Positions 25,067-34,827 of a stretch of DNA of 52,382 nt are shown piece after piece (position 1 is the first letter of the stretch; each line of letters begins with the position of its first letter). Source of the stretch: Robiginitomaculum sp. (GTDB lineage: Bacteria > Pseudomonadota > Alphaproteobacteria > Caulobacterales > Maricaulaceae). The stretch spans positions 1 to 52,382 of the forward strand of contig NVVV01000018.1 of NCBI GenBank assembly GCA_002733495.1. Reading direction: 5' to 3'. Under the pieces are notes generated by a model. The model saw only the letters and a program-made list of their open reading frames with translations. It was not told the DNA's origin and made no database searches. The translations under genes and the position numbers were made by a program.

Positions 25067-26263
25067 ATGCGCAGCAAAATACCAAATTTGAGACATTTGG
25101 ATATCGCACTACATGTCTGTAAAACACATGGGTTTTCCAGCGTTTCAAAAATTGTTAACCTCAGCCCATCGGCCATAACCCAGGCCATGCGCGGATTAGA
25201 GACAAGCATAGGGGCACAGATATTTGACCGCTCCCAATCCGGTGCCTTTCCTAATGCGCTTGGTAAAATATACCTTGACCGGATAAGCCGGGCTTTTGAT
25301 GCCCTCGGTGCGGCTGAAAATGCTCTTGATAAGGGCAGGGCTGCCTTCTCGCTAAAATCTCGTGTTACCGCGTCACAATTGCGTGCCATTATCGCTGTGG
25401 TTCAAAGTGGCAGTTATAATCAGGCGGCGCGCCGCCTCGGCCTGTCTCAACCCAGCGTATATAAAGCCGCCCATAGTGTTGAAGTCCTTTATAACACTGA
25501 TTTGTTCCGGCCATCTCCATCCGGTGTTGAGGCAACCCAGAAAGCACGTGAATTTTCCCGTCACGCCAGTGTGGCTTTATCGGAAATTGAGCGGGGCCAA
25601 GAGGAGGTTATGGAGTATCAGGGCCGCATAAGCGGCAGGCTTGCCATCGGTGCCCTGCCGTTGATTTGTGCCCGTGTGTTACCAGATGCGATCAATAAGC
25701 TTTTACAGATTTATCCTGATGCTGATGTCAAGGTTATTGCCGGCGTATATAGCGACCTTTTAGATTCGCTACGCCATGGTGATCACGATATTCTCATCGG
25801 GGCCCTGCGTCATCCTGCACCGGCAAAAGATGTGCAACAAACGGATTTATTCGAAGATGCGCTGTCAATTATCGTTGGCAAAGGTCATCCTATTTTATCA
25901 ATTCCCAAGCCTGGCCTTAATGATTTGGCGAAACTGGATTGGGTCGTACCCCATAAAAACACGCCGACCCGCCATTGCTTCGAGCGTTTTTTCTCTGATA
26001 TGAAAGAACAGCGCCCCACCAGAATTATAGAAACAAGTTCGCTGCTCTTCATCCGCACCATATTACAAAACAGTGATCGCGCCACACTCCTGTCCGTGCA
26101 TCAGGCACATTATGAGATTGAGCGTGGCGATCTTGTCGTAGTAAAATTTGTGCTGGCGGGCTCGCGTCGCACCATCGGCGTGACGACACGTCATCATTGG
26201 AAACCGACACGTTTACAAGAAAAATTTCTAAAATTATTACACGAGGAAGCAAGGGCGCTATAG
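25067..26263 (+). CDS. LysR-type regulator with two tandem N-terminal HTH domains
   Basis: 398 residues, roughly 95 more than a normal LysR protein. Two LysR DNA-binding domains follow one another: residues 6-65 (LRHLDIALHVCKTHGFSSVS...LSPSAITQAMRGLE) and residues 101-160 (SQLRAIIAVVQSGSYNQAARRLGLSQPSVYKAAHSVE). A normal effector-binding domain follows from about residue 190. The start MRSKIP has GGAG 9 bases upstream. Divergent from ligA and directly upstream of the ligK operon, it is the likely regulator of protocatechuate 4,5-cleavage, in the position of LigR. Confidence 0.9.
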   Translation: MRSKIPNLRHLDIALHVCKTHGFSSVSKIVNLSPSAITQAMRGLETSIGAQIFDRSQSGAFPNALGKIYLDRISRAFDALGAAENALDKGRAAFSLKSRVTASQLRAIIAVVQSGSYNQAARRLGLSQPSVYKAAHSVEVLYNTDLFRPSPSGVEATQKAREFSRHASVALSEIERGQEEVMEYQGRISGRLAIGALPLICARVLPDAINKLLQIYPDADVKVIAGVYSDLLDSLRHGDHDILIGALRHPAPAKDVQQTDLFEDALSIIVGKGHPILSIPKPGLNDLAKLDWVVPHKNTPTRHCFERFFSDMKEQRPTRIIETSSLLFIRTILQNSDRATLLSVHQAHYEIERGDLVVVKFVLAGSRRTIGVTTRHHWKPTRLQEKFLKLLHEEARAL

Positions 26264-26383
26264 CTAAAACTGAATTTATAGCCCTAAAATCAGCGTTGTC
26301 TTTATCCTTGGGCGGGCGCAAATTACCACCACATTGAAGAGGCGCGGCTGGCCCAGACGTGGCCGTATTGAATTGAGGTCATC

Positions 26384-27073
26384 GTGAGCACCGTCATTAC
26401 CAATATCAAACGTACAGACCTCGCCATTTGTGATGCTTTTAGTAGAATTGGGGTCGCCACTGCCCATGAAGCAGCGGGTCGTACTGGCTTGTTGGCGCCT
26501 TCAATGCGTCCCATATATCGCCCCGCCCATATTGTCGGCAGTGCCGTCACCTGTGAAGTTGCCCCCGGCGATAATTGGATGATTCATGTGGCCGCTGAGC
26601 AATGTCAGAAAGGCGACATTTTAGTGGTCACCCCAACCAGCCCGTGTGAGGATGGCTATTTTGGTGACTTATTGGCGACATCGCTTATGGCGCGTGGCGT
26701 ACGCGGTTTAATTATCAATGCTGGCGTCAGAGACATTGCCGATTTAACCCAAATGAAATTTCCCGTATGGTCCAAAGCGGTGTATTGCCAAGGCACGGTT
26801 AAAGAGACGATTGCCAATGTGAACACCCCTGTGGTTTGTGCAGGCGCTCTGATCAACCCGGGTGATTTAATCATTGCTGATGATGATGGCGTTGTGTGCA
26901 TTGCCCGGGACCAGGCCGTGGCGGTATTGGAAAAATCACAAGCCAGAGAAGCCAATGAGATCGCCAAACGGGCCCGGTTTGCGGCCGGCGAGCTTGGGCT
27001 TGATGTCTATAATATGCGTGAAAAACTGGCGGCCAGGGGCCTTGTCTATATTGACCAAAAAGACTTGAAATAA
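26384..27073 (+). CDS. ligK: 4-carboxy-4-hydroxy-2-oxoadipate aldolase
   Basis: RraA-like class II aldolase of 229 residues that splits 4-carboxy-4-hydroxy-2-oxoadipate into pyruvate and oxaloacetate, the last step of the 4,5-pathway. The family active-site block [10 protein letters not shown], with Arg116 and Asp117, is visible, along with the phosphate/pyruvate loop [10 protein letters not shown]. The start is GTG with GAGG upstream. First gene of ligK-ligU-(6PGDH-like)-ligJ-ligI-ligC; the next ATG follows after 4 bases. Confidence 0.93.
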   Translation: MSTVITNIKRTDLAICDAFSRIGVATAHEAAGRTGLLAPSMRPIYRPAHIVGSAVTCEVAPGDNWMIHVAAEQCQKGDILVVTPTSPCEDGYFGDLLATSLMARGVRGLIINAGVRDIADLTQMKFPVWSKAVYCQGTVKETIANVNTPVVCAGALINPGDLIIADDDGVVCIARDQAVAVLEKSQAREANEIAKRARFAAGELGLDVYNMREKLAARGLVYIDQKDLK

Positions 27074-27077
27074 GCCT

Positions 27078-28172
27078 ATGCAGACAGCCATTCCAACTAC
27101 ACTCATGCGCGGCGGTACATCCAAGGGGTTGTTTTTTTCTGCAGCGGACTTGCCCACAGAGGTTCCCTTGCGCGATGCGGTCCTGCTGGCAGTAATGGGA
27201 TCACCAGATGTGCGCCAAATCGATGGTGCTGGCGGGGCTCACCCGCTAACCAGCAAAGTGGCTATAGTCTCGCCATCACCCCACCCTGACGCCGATGTGG
27301 ATTATCTGTTTTTGCAGGTTGCAGTGGACAAGGCCGAGGTCAGCACCGCGCAGAATTGCGGCAATATTCTTGCAGGTGTTGGGCCCTGGGCAATAGAGAA
27401 TGGAATGGTAGATGTCACCGGCGTGGTGACCAAAGTGCGCATTCACATGCTCAACACAGGCAGCCATGCGGACGCGCATGTTCCGACGCCACACGGGATT
27501 GTGGTTTATGAAGGCAATACAGCTATTGATGGCGTGCCCGGCACCCATGCGGCAATTCCTCTTGATTTTCTGGATGTGGCCGGGGCCAGCACCGGGGCGC
27601 TTCTGCCCACGGGGAACAAGATCGATACAATTAACGGCACCCAGCTCACCTGCATCGATAATGGCATGCCGGTGGTGCTTTTGAGAGCTTCTGATTTTGG
27701 CAAGACCGGCCATGAAAGCCCCGCTGAGATGGAGGGCGACGAAGCCTTATGCAAACGTATTGAGGCTATTCGTCTGGCCATTGGCCCAAGAATGAACCTT
27801 GGTAATGTGGCTCAAAAAACCGTCCCTAAAATGAGCCTTATATCGGCACCGCAGCGCGGCGGCGTCGTCATGACGCAGACCTTTATTCCCCATAGGGTTC
27901 ATGAAGCCATTGGCGTTTTGGGTGCCGTTAGTGTGGCCACCGGATGCGTTATTCCCCATTGCATTGCCGACGGTCTTGCACAATTACCCCCCATATCGGG
28001 AACGTCCTGCCGCCTTGATATTGAACACCCCAGCGGGGCTTTCACGGTGGATCTGGACATGGCGATAACCAAAACTGGCATAGAGGTAAATCGTTCTGCC
28101 CTAGTGCGCACGGCCCGCAAGATTATGCGCGGCGAGGTGTATATACCGGCATCAGTGTGGGACGGCCAATGA
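27078..28172 (+). CDS. ligU: 4-oxalomesaconate tautomerase (PrpF/LigU family)
   Basis: PrpF-like protein of 364 residues. Start block IPTTLMRGGTSKGLFF, the AQNCGNILAGVGPWAIE block and the C-terminal HPSGAFTVDLD are typical of LigU/GalD. It isomerises 4-oxalomesaconate to its 1,3-allylic isomer ahead of LigJ hydration. It begins 4 bases after ligK, and its stop overlaps the next start (ATGA at 28169-28172), so translation is tightly coupled. Confidence 0.92.
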   Translation: MQTAIPTTLMRGGTSKGLFFSAADLPTEVPLRDAVLLAVMGSPDVRQIDGAGGAHPLTSKVAIVSPSPHPDADVDYLFLQVAVDKAEVSTAQNCGNILAGVGPWAIENGMVDVTGVVTKVRIHMLNTGSHADAHVPTPHGIVVYEGNTAIDGVPGTHAAIPLDFLDVAGASTGALLPTGNKIDTINGTQLTCIDNGMPVVLLRASDFGKTGHESPAEMEGDEALCKRIEAIRLAIGPRMNLGNVAQKTVPKMSLISAPQRGGVVMTQTFIPHRVHEAIGVLGAVSVATGCVIPHCIADGLAQLPPISGTSCRLDIEHPSGAFTVDLDMAITKTGIEVNRSALVRTARKIMRGEVYIPASVWDGQ

Positions 28173-29062
28173 GCGAAAAGCTTTCCATTGGTTTGCTAGG
28201 ATTTGGCGAGGTTGGGCAAATACTGGCCAGTGATCTGGCGAGTTCTGCATGCTTTGCATATGACCTGAAGTTTGGCGATGCCGCTTCTGTACCTAGCCTG
28301 GCAGTCGGACAATCCGATACTGTAATGTCTTGCCTTAATGCCGTTCATTTGGGGCGGAACGCAAATATTGTAATTAGTGCCGTGACCGCTGCGCAAACGC
28401 TGGACGCCGTCCTGTCCATCCTTCCACAACTTAAACCCGGCACATGGGTCATGGATATGAATTCCGCGTCACCTGGTACCAAATGCAAGGCAGCACGTTG
28501 TGTGGAAGACGCGGGAGGGTATTACGTTGAAGCCGCCGTCATGAGCCCTATATCACCCAAACGTTTGCATGCGCCGATTTTACTGGGTGGCCCCCATGCG
28601 GCGCAGTTCAAGCCCATTGGCGAGGCGTTGGGGTTTGGCAGTTTATCGGTTTTTTCGGACCAGCTGGGCAAGGCGTCCGCAGCAAAAATGTGCCGTTCTG
28701 TAATGGTTAAAGGCATTGAGGCTTTATTGTCTGAATCACTGATCAGTGCGCGTCATTATGGTGTGGAGGCCACAGTCTTGACGTCATTAAACGATCTTTT
28801 TCCGGGGCCAGACTGGCCTAAGCTGGCGCACTATATGATTGGCCGCACATTGGAACATGGTCAGAGACGCGCCGAAGAAATGCGTGAAGTTGCGAAGACC
28901 ATAGCTGAAACTGGCCTAGAACCACAGATGAGTACAGCCATTGCAAACCGCCAGGACTGGGCAAAGAGCTACCCTGAACTGTTACAAAAAACAGAATTAG
29001 AGGACTTGCTCGATGCGTTGGTTTTAATTGCCAATGACACAAAAAAAGGAAGTGCCGCATGA
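28169..29062 (+). CDS. 6-phosphogluconate dehydrogenase-like NAD-binding protein with DUF1932-type C-terminus
   Basis: 297 residues: N-terminal NAD(P)-binding Rossmann motif LLGFGEVGQILA, an all-helical C-terminal domain resembling DUF1932, and the beta-hydroxyacid dehydrogenase-like lysine region KMCRSVMVKGIEAL. It is coupled on both sides by ATGA overlaps with ligU and ligJ. The known 4,5-cleavage pathway has no step for it, because the CHMS dehydrogenase LigC is encoded separately downstream. It might act on a side-branch hydroxyacid or on a methylated or gallate-derived intermediate; the substrate is unknown. Confidence 0.85.
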   Translation: MSEKLSIGLLGFGEVGQILASDLASSACFAYDLKFGDAASVPSLAVGQSDTVMSCLNAVHLGRNANIVISAVTAAQTLDAVLSILPQLKPGTWVMDMNSASPGTKCKAARCVEDAGGYYVEAAVMSPISPKRLHAPILLGGPHAAQFKPIGEALGFGSLSVFSDQLGKASAAKMCRSVMVKGIEALLSESLISARHYGVEATVLTSLNDLFPGPDWPKLAHYMIGRTLEHGQRRAEEMREVAKTIAETGLEPQMSTAIANRQDWAKSYPELLQKTELEDLLDALVLIANDTKKGSAA

Positions 29063-30096
29063 TTATTGACTGTCATGGCCATCAGACATTGGTGCCACAG
29101 GCTCATTTGGATTTTCGTGACGCGCAAATGGCACGCCTTGCGGATGCATCCATGCCACGGCCATTACAGCCAAAAATGACCAATGATGAAATCACGCAAA
29201 TCATAGAGCAAAACCAACTCAGACTTCTCAAAGAACGCGGCGGGGACATGACAATATTCAGTCCGCGCGCCTCACGGATGGAACCACATATTGGCGATGC
29301 GCAAACCTCAAATGACTGGGCACGGGCCTGTAATAATCTCATCCACCGTGTGACCCAAATCTATCCAGATTATTTTGCCGGGGTATGTATGTTGCCACAG
29401 CGCCCCAATGCCCCACTTGACGATTGCATTGAAGAGCTGGAACGCTGCATAAATGAGCTGGGCTTTATTGGCTGTAACCTTAACCCGGATCCTTCAGGGG
29501 GGCACTTTAATGCCCCCCCGTTAACGGACAGGTATTGGTATCCATTATACGAGAAAATGGTGGCGCTGGACGTGCCAGCCATGATTCATGTATCAGGCTC
29601 TTGCAATAAAGCCTTTCATGCCACCGGGTCCTATTATATTGCCGCAGATACCAATGCTTTTATGCAGTTTTTGCAAGGGGATTTGTTTAAGGACTTTCCC
29701 ACATTACGGATGATCATTCCCCATGGCGGCGGCGCTGTGCCCTATCACTGGGGCCGTTATCGTGGCCTTGCTGATATGCTTGGCCAGCCGCCATTGGGCG
29801 AGCATGTCATGAAAAACGTGTACTTTGACACGTGTGTTTATCATCAACCCGGCGTGGATTTATTATTCAACGTCATCGATAATAAAAATATCCTTTTTGG
29901 CTCTGAAATGGTTGGGGCGGTGCGCGGCATTGACCCCGAAACCGGACAGTATTTTGATGATACCAAGCGTTATGTCGACAATCTTGGGCTATCGGCCAAG
30001 GATTTGTACGACGTCTATGAAGGCAATGCACGGCGCGTATATCCGCGCCTGAATGCTATTCTTGATGCCAGAGAAAAACGCCATGACCGCAGTTAG
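29059..30096 (+). CDS. ligJ: 4-oxalomesaconate hydratase
   Basis: Amidohydrolase-superfamily enzyme of 345 residues. Metal-binding residues are visible in the N-terminal DCHGH (residues 4-8), in AMIHVSG and in the IIPHGGGAVPYHWGR block. It hydrates 4-oxalomesaconate to 4-carboxy-4-hydroxy-2-oxoadipate. The ATG overlaps the preceding stop (ATGA), and its 3' end overlaps ligI by 14 bases. Confidence 0.93.
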   Translation: MIIDCHGHQTLVPQAHLDFRDAQMARLADASMPRPLQPKMTNDEITQIIEQNQLRLLKERGGDMTIFSPRASRMEPHIGDAQTSNDWARACNNLIHRVTQIYPDYFAGVCMLPQRPNAPLDDCIEELERCINELGFIGCNLNPDPSGGHFNAPPLTDRYWYPLYEKMVALDVPAMIHVSGSCNKAFHATGSYYIAADTNAFMQFLQGDLFKDFPTLRMIIPHGGGAVPYHWGRYRGLADMLGQPPLGEHVMKNVYFDTCVYHQPGVDLLFNVIDNKNILFGSEMVGAVRGIDPETGQYFDDTKRYVDNLGLSAKDLYDVYEGNARRVYPRLNAILDAREKRHDRS

Positions 30097-30982
30097 TAAA
30101 ACACCAGGCTGGCTGGACTTTTACCACAACCCGTCTAGGCCCGATTTCCAACTGCCCAAAGGTGCTGTGGATGCCCATTGTCATGTGTTTGGACCAGACC
30201 CGGAATTTCCCTTTGCGGCTGAGCGTAAATACACCCCCTGCAATGCAAGTAAAGATGACTTATGGGCCTTAAAAAGCCGTCTTGGCTTTACACGTAATGT
30301 TATTGTTCAGGCGACTTGTCATGGGTCAGACAACCGCGCCGTACTTGACGCTATTGCCGATGCGCACGGCCTGGCCAAGGGTATTGCATCAGTAGAGGTT
30401 GGAGTTAGTGATGGGGAGTTGGCACGTCTGGCCAAAGGCGGCATCAAGGCGGTGCGGTTTAATTTCGTCAAGCGCCTTGTAATGCCTGTGTCGCCTGAAA
30501 TTCTATTGCCTTTGGCCGCGCGTATCGATGCGGCTGGGATGCACATTGTGATATATTTTGAAAGCCCCGATTTGCCGGCGCTTTATGATTTCATTGCCTC
30601 CATTCCGGCCATTGTCGTGGTGGACCACATGGGGCGGCCTGATCTTTCAAAACCAGTAGATAGTGCAGAATTTTTGCTATTCCTGAAGCTAATGGCCGCG
30701 CACGAAAATATCTGGTGCAAGACGACCTGTCCTGAGCGATTATCACATACAGGTCCGCCTACCTATGATGATTTTGTGCCCTTTGCCCACAGCATTATCT
30801 CACAGTTTCCAGACCGCGTGCTCTGGGGCACAGACTGGCCACATCCCAATCTTAAATCCCATATGCCCGACGATGCCTGGCTGGTAGACATGATCCCGCG
30901 CATTGCTCCGACAAAAATATTGCAACGCAAATTACTGGTAGATAACCCTATGCGTCTTTACTGGCCAGAGGAGGGCGTATGA
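30083..30982 (+). CDS. ligI: 2-pyrone-4,6-dicarboxylate lactonase
   Basis: Amidohydrolase-family PDC hydrolase, 299 residues. The signature VDAHCHVFGP, VVDHMGRPD and WGTDWPHPN blocks match LigI. It hydrolyses 2-pyrone-4,6-dicarboxylate to 4-oxalomesaconate. The start MTAVSK is preferred over a more distal ATG at 30053 that would overlap ligJ by 44 bases; the ribosome site is weak (AGAG) and translation is probably coupled to ligJ. The stop overlaps ligC (ATGA). Confidence 0.93.
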   Translation: MTAVSKTPGWLDFYHNPSRPDFQLPKGAVDAHCHVFGPDPEFPFAAERKYTPCNASKDDLWALKSRLGFTRNVIVQATCHGSDNRAVLDAIADAHGLAKGIASVEVGVSDGELARLAKGGIKAVRFNFVKRLVMPVSPEILLPLAARIDAAGMHIVIYFESPDLPALYDFIASIPAIVVVDHMGRPDLSKPVDSAEFLLFLKLMAAHENIWCKTTCPERLSHTGPPTYDDFVPFAHSIISQFPDRVLWGTDWPHPNLKSHMPDDAWLVDMIPRIAPTKILQRKLLVDNPMRLYWPEEGV

Positions 30983-31926
30983 AGCTGATATTGGCTGGCC
31001 CTGGTGCCTTTGGCATCAAGCACCTTGATGCCTTGCAGGCCATTGATGGTGTTGAAATTGCCTGTATCGTTGATGCAGATCTTTGCCATGCCGAGGCGGT
31101 TGCTAGGCGGTATAAGATTTCTGATGCACAGACGGATATTGGCTTGGCGTTACGCCGACCTGATATTGATGCGGTCATTCTTGCCACCCCCACACCCCTA
31201 CACGCCGCCCAAGCCATTTTGTGCATGAAAGCGGGCAAACACGTTGCCGTTGAAATCCCGCTGGCGGAAAATTGGCAAGACGTAAAAGAGATTGTCAAAG
31301 TTCAAAAAGAAACCGACCTGATTTGCATGGTTGGACACACGCGCCGCTATAATCCCTCGCACCAATGGATGCATAACCGGATCATTGCTGGTGAAATTTC
31401 CATTCAACACCTTGACGTGCAAACTTTCTTTTTCCGGCGTACCAATACCAATGCTCTTGGCCAGCCGCGCGCCTGGACTGATCATCTTATGTGGCATCAT
31501 GCCGCCCATACCATAGATCTTTTTCTACACCAGACCGGCGAACGCATCATCGAAATGAATGTCATGCAAGGCCCGGTAAACCCTGAACTCGGGATTGCTA
31601 TGGATATGTCCATACAGATGAAAAGCCAGAGCGGTAAACTGCTCACCCTTGCATTATCATTTAATAATGATGGTCCACTTGGCACGGTTTTTCGCTATAT
31701 TTGCGATAACGGCACCTATATCGCCAGCTATGATGACCTGCATACCGCCAGCGGCGATGCCATTGATGTCTCAGGTGTCGACGTCTCCACAAACGGTATT
31801 TTATTGCAAGGTCTCGATTTTATTTCTGCCATTCGCAATGGCACGCAACCGCGTGCCTGCATAACCAATGTCCTGCCTTGTTATGAGGTCTTGAATATCC
31901 TCGATAGAAAACTACAGGCGCAATAA
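30979..31926 (+). CDS. ligC: 4-carboxy-2-hydroxymuconate-6-semialdehyde dehydrogenase
   Basis: Gfo/Idh/MocA-type dehydrogenase of 315 residues. The NADP-binding N-terminus AGPGAFGIKHL, the nucleotide/active-site EIPLAENW and the GHTRRYNPSH block are typical of LigC. It oxidises the ring-cleavage product of LigAB to 2-pyrone-4,6-dicarboxylate, the substrate of LigI. It is the last pathway gene of the operon and starts inside the ligI stop. Confidence 0.93.
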   Translation: MKLILAGPGAFGIKHLDALQAIDGVEIACIVDADLCHAEAVARRYKISDAQTDIGLALRRPDIDAVILATPTPLHAAQAILCMKAGKHVAVEIPLAENWQDVKEIVKVQKETDLICMVGHTRRYNPSHQWMHNRIIAGEISIQHLDVQTFFFRRTNTNALGQPRAWTDHLMWHHAAHTIDLFLHQTGERIIEMNVMQGPVNPELGIAMDMSIQMKSQSGKLLTLALSFNNDGPLGTVFRYICDNGTYIASYDDLHTASGDAIDVSGVDVSTNGILLQGLDFISAIRNGTQPRACITNVLPCYEVLNILDRKLQAQ

Positions 31927-31948
31927 TCATCAACCAGGAGAAGACGTT

Positions 31949-32371
31949 ATGAACATATCTATGAAATCCATACTATTGGGCAGCGCTGTCATTGGCATGA
32001 CAGTTATTGGCATTGGATTGCCTGTCGCTCACGCTGGTGATGCGTTATCAGAAGCGCAGTCATCTGTTCCACAAAACCAGGATATTTGGCGGGTATCATA
32101 TAACGCGCCTGGTGGGCCGATGGAGCAGGACTTGATCATTAACCACAACACCAGCCCGCTCAGTGGTACATTTGGCCAGTCTGTTATTAAGCCAATTATT
32201 GATGGTGATACCCTTTCCTTCACCATGATTCGAAAAACCCCCATGGGGGCCATGAATGTCGAGGTTAGCGCACAGATTGATGGTGAGAGCATGAGGGGAA
32301 CGATGCGCATGGTCTCAGGCAGCATGGCAGGCAATGCCATAGCGTTCAGTGGCACAAAAGTAACAAAATAA
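31949..32371 (+). CDS. Small exported protein downstream of ligC, unknown
   Basis: 140 residues with a Sec signal peptide (SILLGSAVIGMTVIGIGLP...AHA, cleavage about residue 29) and a beta-rich mature part (QDIWRVSYNAPGGPM..., GAMNVEVSAQIDGESMRGTM). AGGAG precedes the ATG, 22 bases after ligC, and a strong terminator follows, so it closes the lig operon. The beta-strand pattern recalls small periplasmic or lipocalin-like binding proteins, but no family is recognised. It could bind aromatic acids in the periplasm; this is inference. Confidence 0.8.
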   Translation: MNISMKSILLGSAVIGMTVIGIGLPVAHAGDALSEAQSSVPQNQDIWRVSYNAPGGPMEQDLIINHNTSPLSGTFGQSVIKPIIDGDTLSFTMIRKTPMGAMNVEVSAQIDGESMRGTMRMVSGSMAGNAIAFSGTKVTK

Positions 32372-32425
32372 TCACCCGGAAACCAGGTCCACCAACCGCG
32401 TATTTTTGATCCTAAATTTCAACAC

Positions 32426-32456
32426 AAAAAAAGGGGCTCAAATGAGCCCCTTTTTT
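32426..32456. terminator. Strong bidirectional rho-independent terminator
   Basis: GGGGCTC-AAAT-GAGCCCC (32433-32450) with seven A before and six T after. It separates the convergent lig operon and TonB receptor gene and should work both ways. Confidence 0.9.
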
Positions 32457-32472
32457 ATCGTATCCCTTAATT

Positions 32473-34827
32473 TTAGAAATTCACACCAGCCCGTAGAGAA
32501 ATAAACCGGGTTTCTTCGTGCGAACAGACCAGCGCTCCAGCCCCTGAAAGGCTTGAGGTATTACAGAAGCCAAGAACGCGTTTATCGGTAAGATTGCGGG
32601 CAATCAGCGCCAAGGTCCATTCCCTGTTTTGCGCCGTTGTGCCGCGTAACGTCACGCTGGCATCAAAGCGATTGACGCCGCTTTGAAAGCTGGCAAGGGA
32701 GCGTTCAAGGGCCGTATGGAACCCATCAACATAGGTCCATGTTCCCCCAAAAACCAGATCGACATCATCGTTCATTAGCACAGTATAATCGGCACTAAGT
32801 GCGGTCTGTAAATCAGGCGCTTGAGGTGGGCTAAGCCCGTCCTGCGCAAATTGCCCGGCAATACAACCCGTTGCCACGGTTTGGCGTGCAAAGCACCCTG
32901 AGGTAAATTGGTCAAACTTCGCATCAAGATAAGCCCCTGAAAAGGTAATATTCAGAGCATCTGTTGGTGCCCAGGCCGCATCGACTTCAAGACCTTGTGA
33001 ATGGACTTGTGCGGCACCAACAATTTGTTGAATAAACACAGGGTCATTGGTTGAAACCTGTAAATCATCAACTTCAAGACGAAACAATGTCCAGTTAAAG
33101 CGGAAATTTCCACCAAAGTTGTGCTTGCCACCAATTTCATAATTGGTTGATTGCTCGTTGGGAAAAATGAAGTTTGCCGCATTACCCGCGCCGCGAAGAT
33201 CAAAACCGCCTGACTTAAATCCAGTGGCAAATGAGGCATAAAACATATTGTCGCCATCTGGTCGATATTGCACAGAGCCATTATACGAAACATTGGTGTC
33301 CGTTATTTTGCCCGTAATCGCTGTCGCATCGCCGTTTGTGCAGGCGGCAAAGCCTCCCCCACACCGTATACCTGGTGATACCGGAAGCGGGTTATCCAGT
33401 AAATTTGCCGGGGGAGTATAAATCGTCGTCGGTCCCTGGGCCTTGGCCCCTGTGCGGTCTTCATTAGTAATGCGGGCGCCTAATGTTATACTGAACTGAT
33501 CATTAAACTGGTAATCAATCTGCCCAAAGCCGGCAAATGATTCTGTGTTTGAACGTGCAAATTCATTACGCGCAATCGGGCCGCCCCGATTGGCAAAAAG
33601 GTGGTTGAAGAACTGGGAAAATTCGAGGTCGCCATTGAAATATGTCCCTCCCACGATCCAGTCAAATACGCCGTCACCATTAGATGTCGCACGAACTTCT
33701 TGATAAAACTGGTCGTAGCTTTCGTTATTTTGAATATTGACCCGCTCGGTAGGTAATAAATCGCCACTGAAATTATCCGAGGTATCATAGGTGGTATAAT
33801 TGCTTAAAGAGGTGACCGAAAAACTATCAAAGTCCCAATCCAGTGTTGCGCCAAAAACATGTGCCTCCGTCTTAAAGGGCTCACCTATATCAAGCACAGG
33901 ACCATTTTCAGAAGCGCGCTGTACATTGCGGGTTTGATTTGAGCCATTCAACGAACAGTCAAACCCCAAATCCTGCCCTGTCACACGGGTTCTGGGGAGC
34001 AATCCTGCCGGGAAACAGTCGATGATTTCGCGGGTTTTACCATTACGATCAAGATTATTATATTGATACAATAATGACGCGGTCAGAGAACTGGTTATAT
34101 CCACATCCAGCATGCCACGAAATGTCAGGTCTTCTTTTTGTTCGAGAGTTTTACCCGTTTCACGGTCTTTGATCCAGCCATCAACATTTTGATAATCGAC
34201 GACGACACGGGCACGTACCCTGTCAGACAGTGGGCCTGATAATATGGCCTGGCTCTCATACCCTTCGCTGGCCTCAAAGTTATACGCCAGAGAGAGCGAA
34301 CCCTCAAACGTATCTGTCGGACCATTTGAGGTAATATTCAAGGCACCAAGCGAGGTATTTTTACCAATAATCGCACCTTGGGGCCCTTTCAGAACTTCGA
34401 CCTGGGACACATCAATCAATGCGGTTCTGGCCAACCGGCTTCGCGTGGAAAAATATCCATTAAACACCTGACCAACGCTTGGCTCAAAGTGAATGCCGGA
34501 ACCAAAAGTACCAAGACCACGCATGAAGAACATATCTGACGCCCCTGGTGCCTGCATCATGCTGAAGTTCGGGGTGTAGGGTGCCAATGAAGCCAAATCG
34601 GATAGACCTTGCTCGTCAATCACTTTGCCATTGATCGCCTGCACCGAGATTGGTACGTCCTGAAGTGATTCTTTGCGTTTGCGTGCGGTGACCACAATTT
34701 CGTCTAGCCGTCCTGCACTTTGGGTGTCGGTGCTGGTCTGAGCGGCAGCATCAATTGCTACGCTCGATACCGAAGCAAAAAGAAACGCCGCCAACGCCTT
34801 GCCTACCATTTTGTCTCTATTTGTCAT
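32473..34827 (-). CDS. TonB-dependent outer-membrane receptor, catabolic-region type
   Basis: 784 residues: a signal peptide ending AIDAAAQ, a TonB-box-like region LDEIVVTARKRKESLQDVPISVQ typical of the large sphingomonad/Caulobacter receptor group, a plug with VEVLKGPQGAIIGKNTSLGALN, and a barrel ending in Phe (SLRAGVNF). GAGGGGAAG precedes the ATG. It sits between the lig operon and an aromatic-acid MFS carrier and shares an upstream repeat element with the latter, so it probably imports an aromatic or lignin-derived compound. The substrate is inferred from context only. Confidence 0.93.
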   Translation of the reverse strand: MTNRDKMVGKALAAFLFASVSSVAIDAAAQTSTDTQSAGRLDEIVVTARKRKESLQDVPISVQAINGKVIDEQGLSDLASLAPYTPNFSMMQAPGASDMFFMRGLGTFGSGIHFEPSVGQVFNGYFSTRSRLARTALIDVSQVEVLKGPQGAIIGKNTSLGALNITSNGPTDTFEGSLSLAYNFEASEGYESQAILSGPLSDRVRARVVVDYQNVDGWIKDRETGKTLEQKEDLTFRGMLDVDITSSLTASLLYQYNNLDRNGKTREIIDCFPAGLLPRTRVTGQDLGFDCSLNGSNQTRNVQRASENGPVLDIGEPFKTEAHVFGATLDWDFDSFSVTSLSNYTTYDTSDNFSGDLLPTERVNIQNNESYDQFYQEVRATSNGDGVFDWIVGGTYFNGDLEFSQFFNHLFANRGGPIARNEFARSNTESFAGFGQIDYQFNDQFSITLGARITNEDRTGAKAQGPTTIYTPPANLLDNPLPVSPGIRCGGGFAACTNGDATAITGKITDTNVSYNGSVQYRPDGDNMFYASFATGFKSGGFDLRGAGNAANFIFPNEQSTNYEIGGKHNFGGNFRFNWTLFRLEVDDLQVSTNDPVFIQQIVGAAQVHSQGLEVDAAWAPTDALNITFSGAYLDAKFDQFTSGCFARQTVATGCIAGQFAQDGLSPPQAPDLQTALSADYTVLMNDDVDLVFGGTWTYVDGFHTALERSLASFQSGVNRFDASVTLRGTTAQNREWTLALIARNLTDKRVLGFCNTSSLSGAGALVCSHEETRFISLRAGVNF

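Noticed and set aside
24937-25389. Upstream extension of ligA
   Set aside because: Antisense to the LysR gene; LigA is full length from 24936 with a strong ribosome site.
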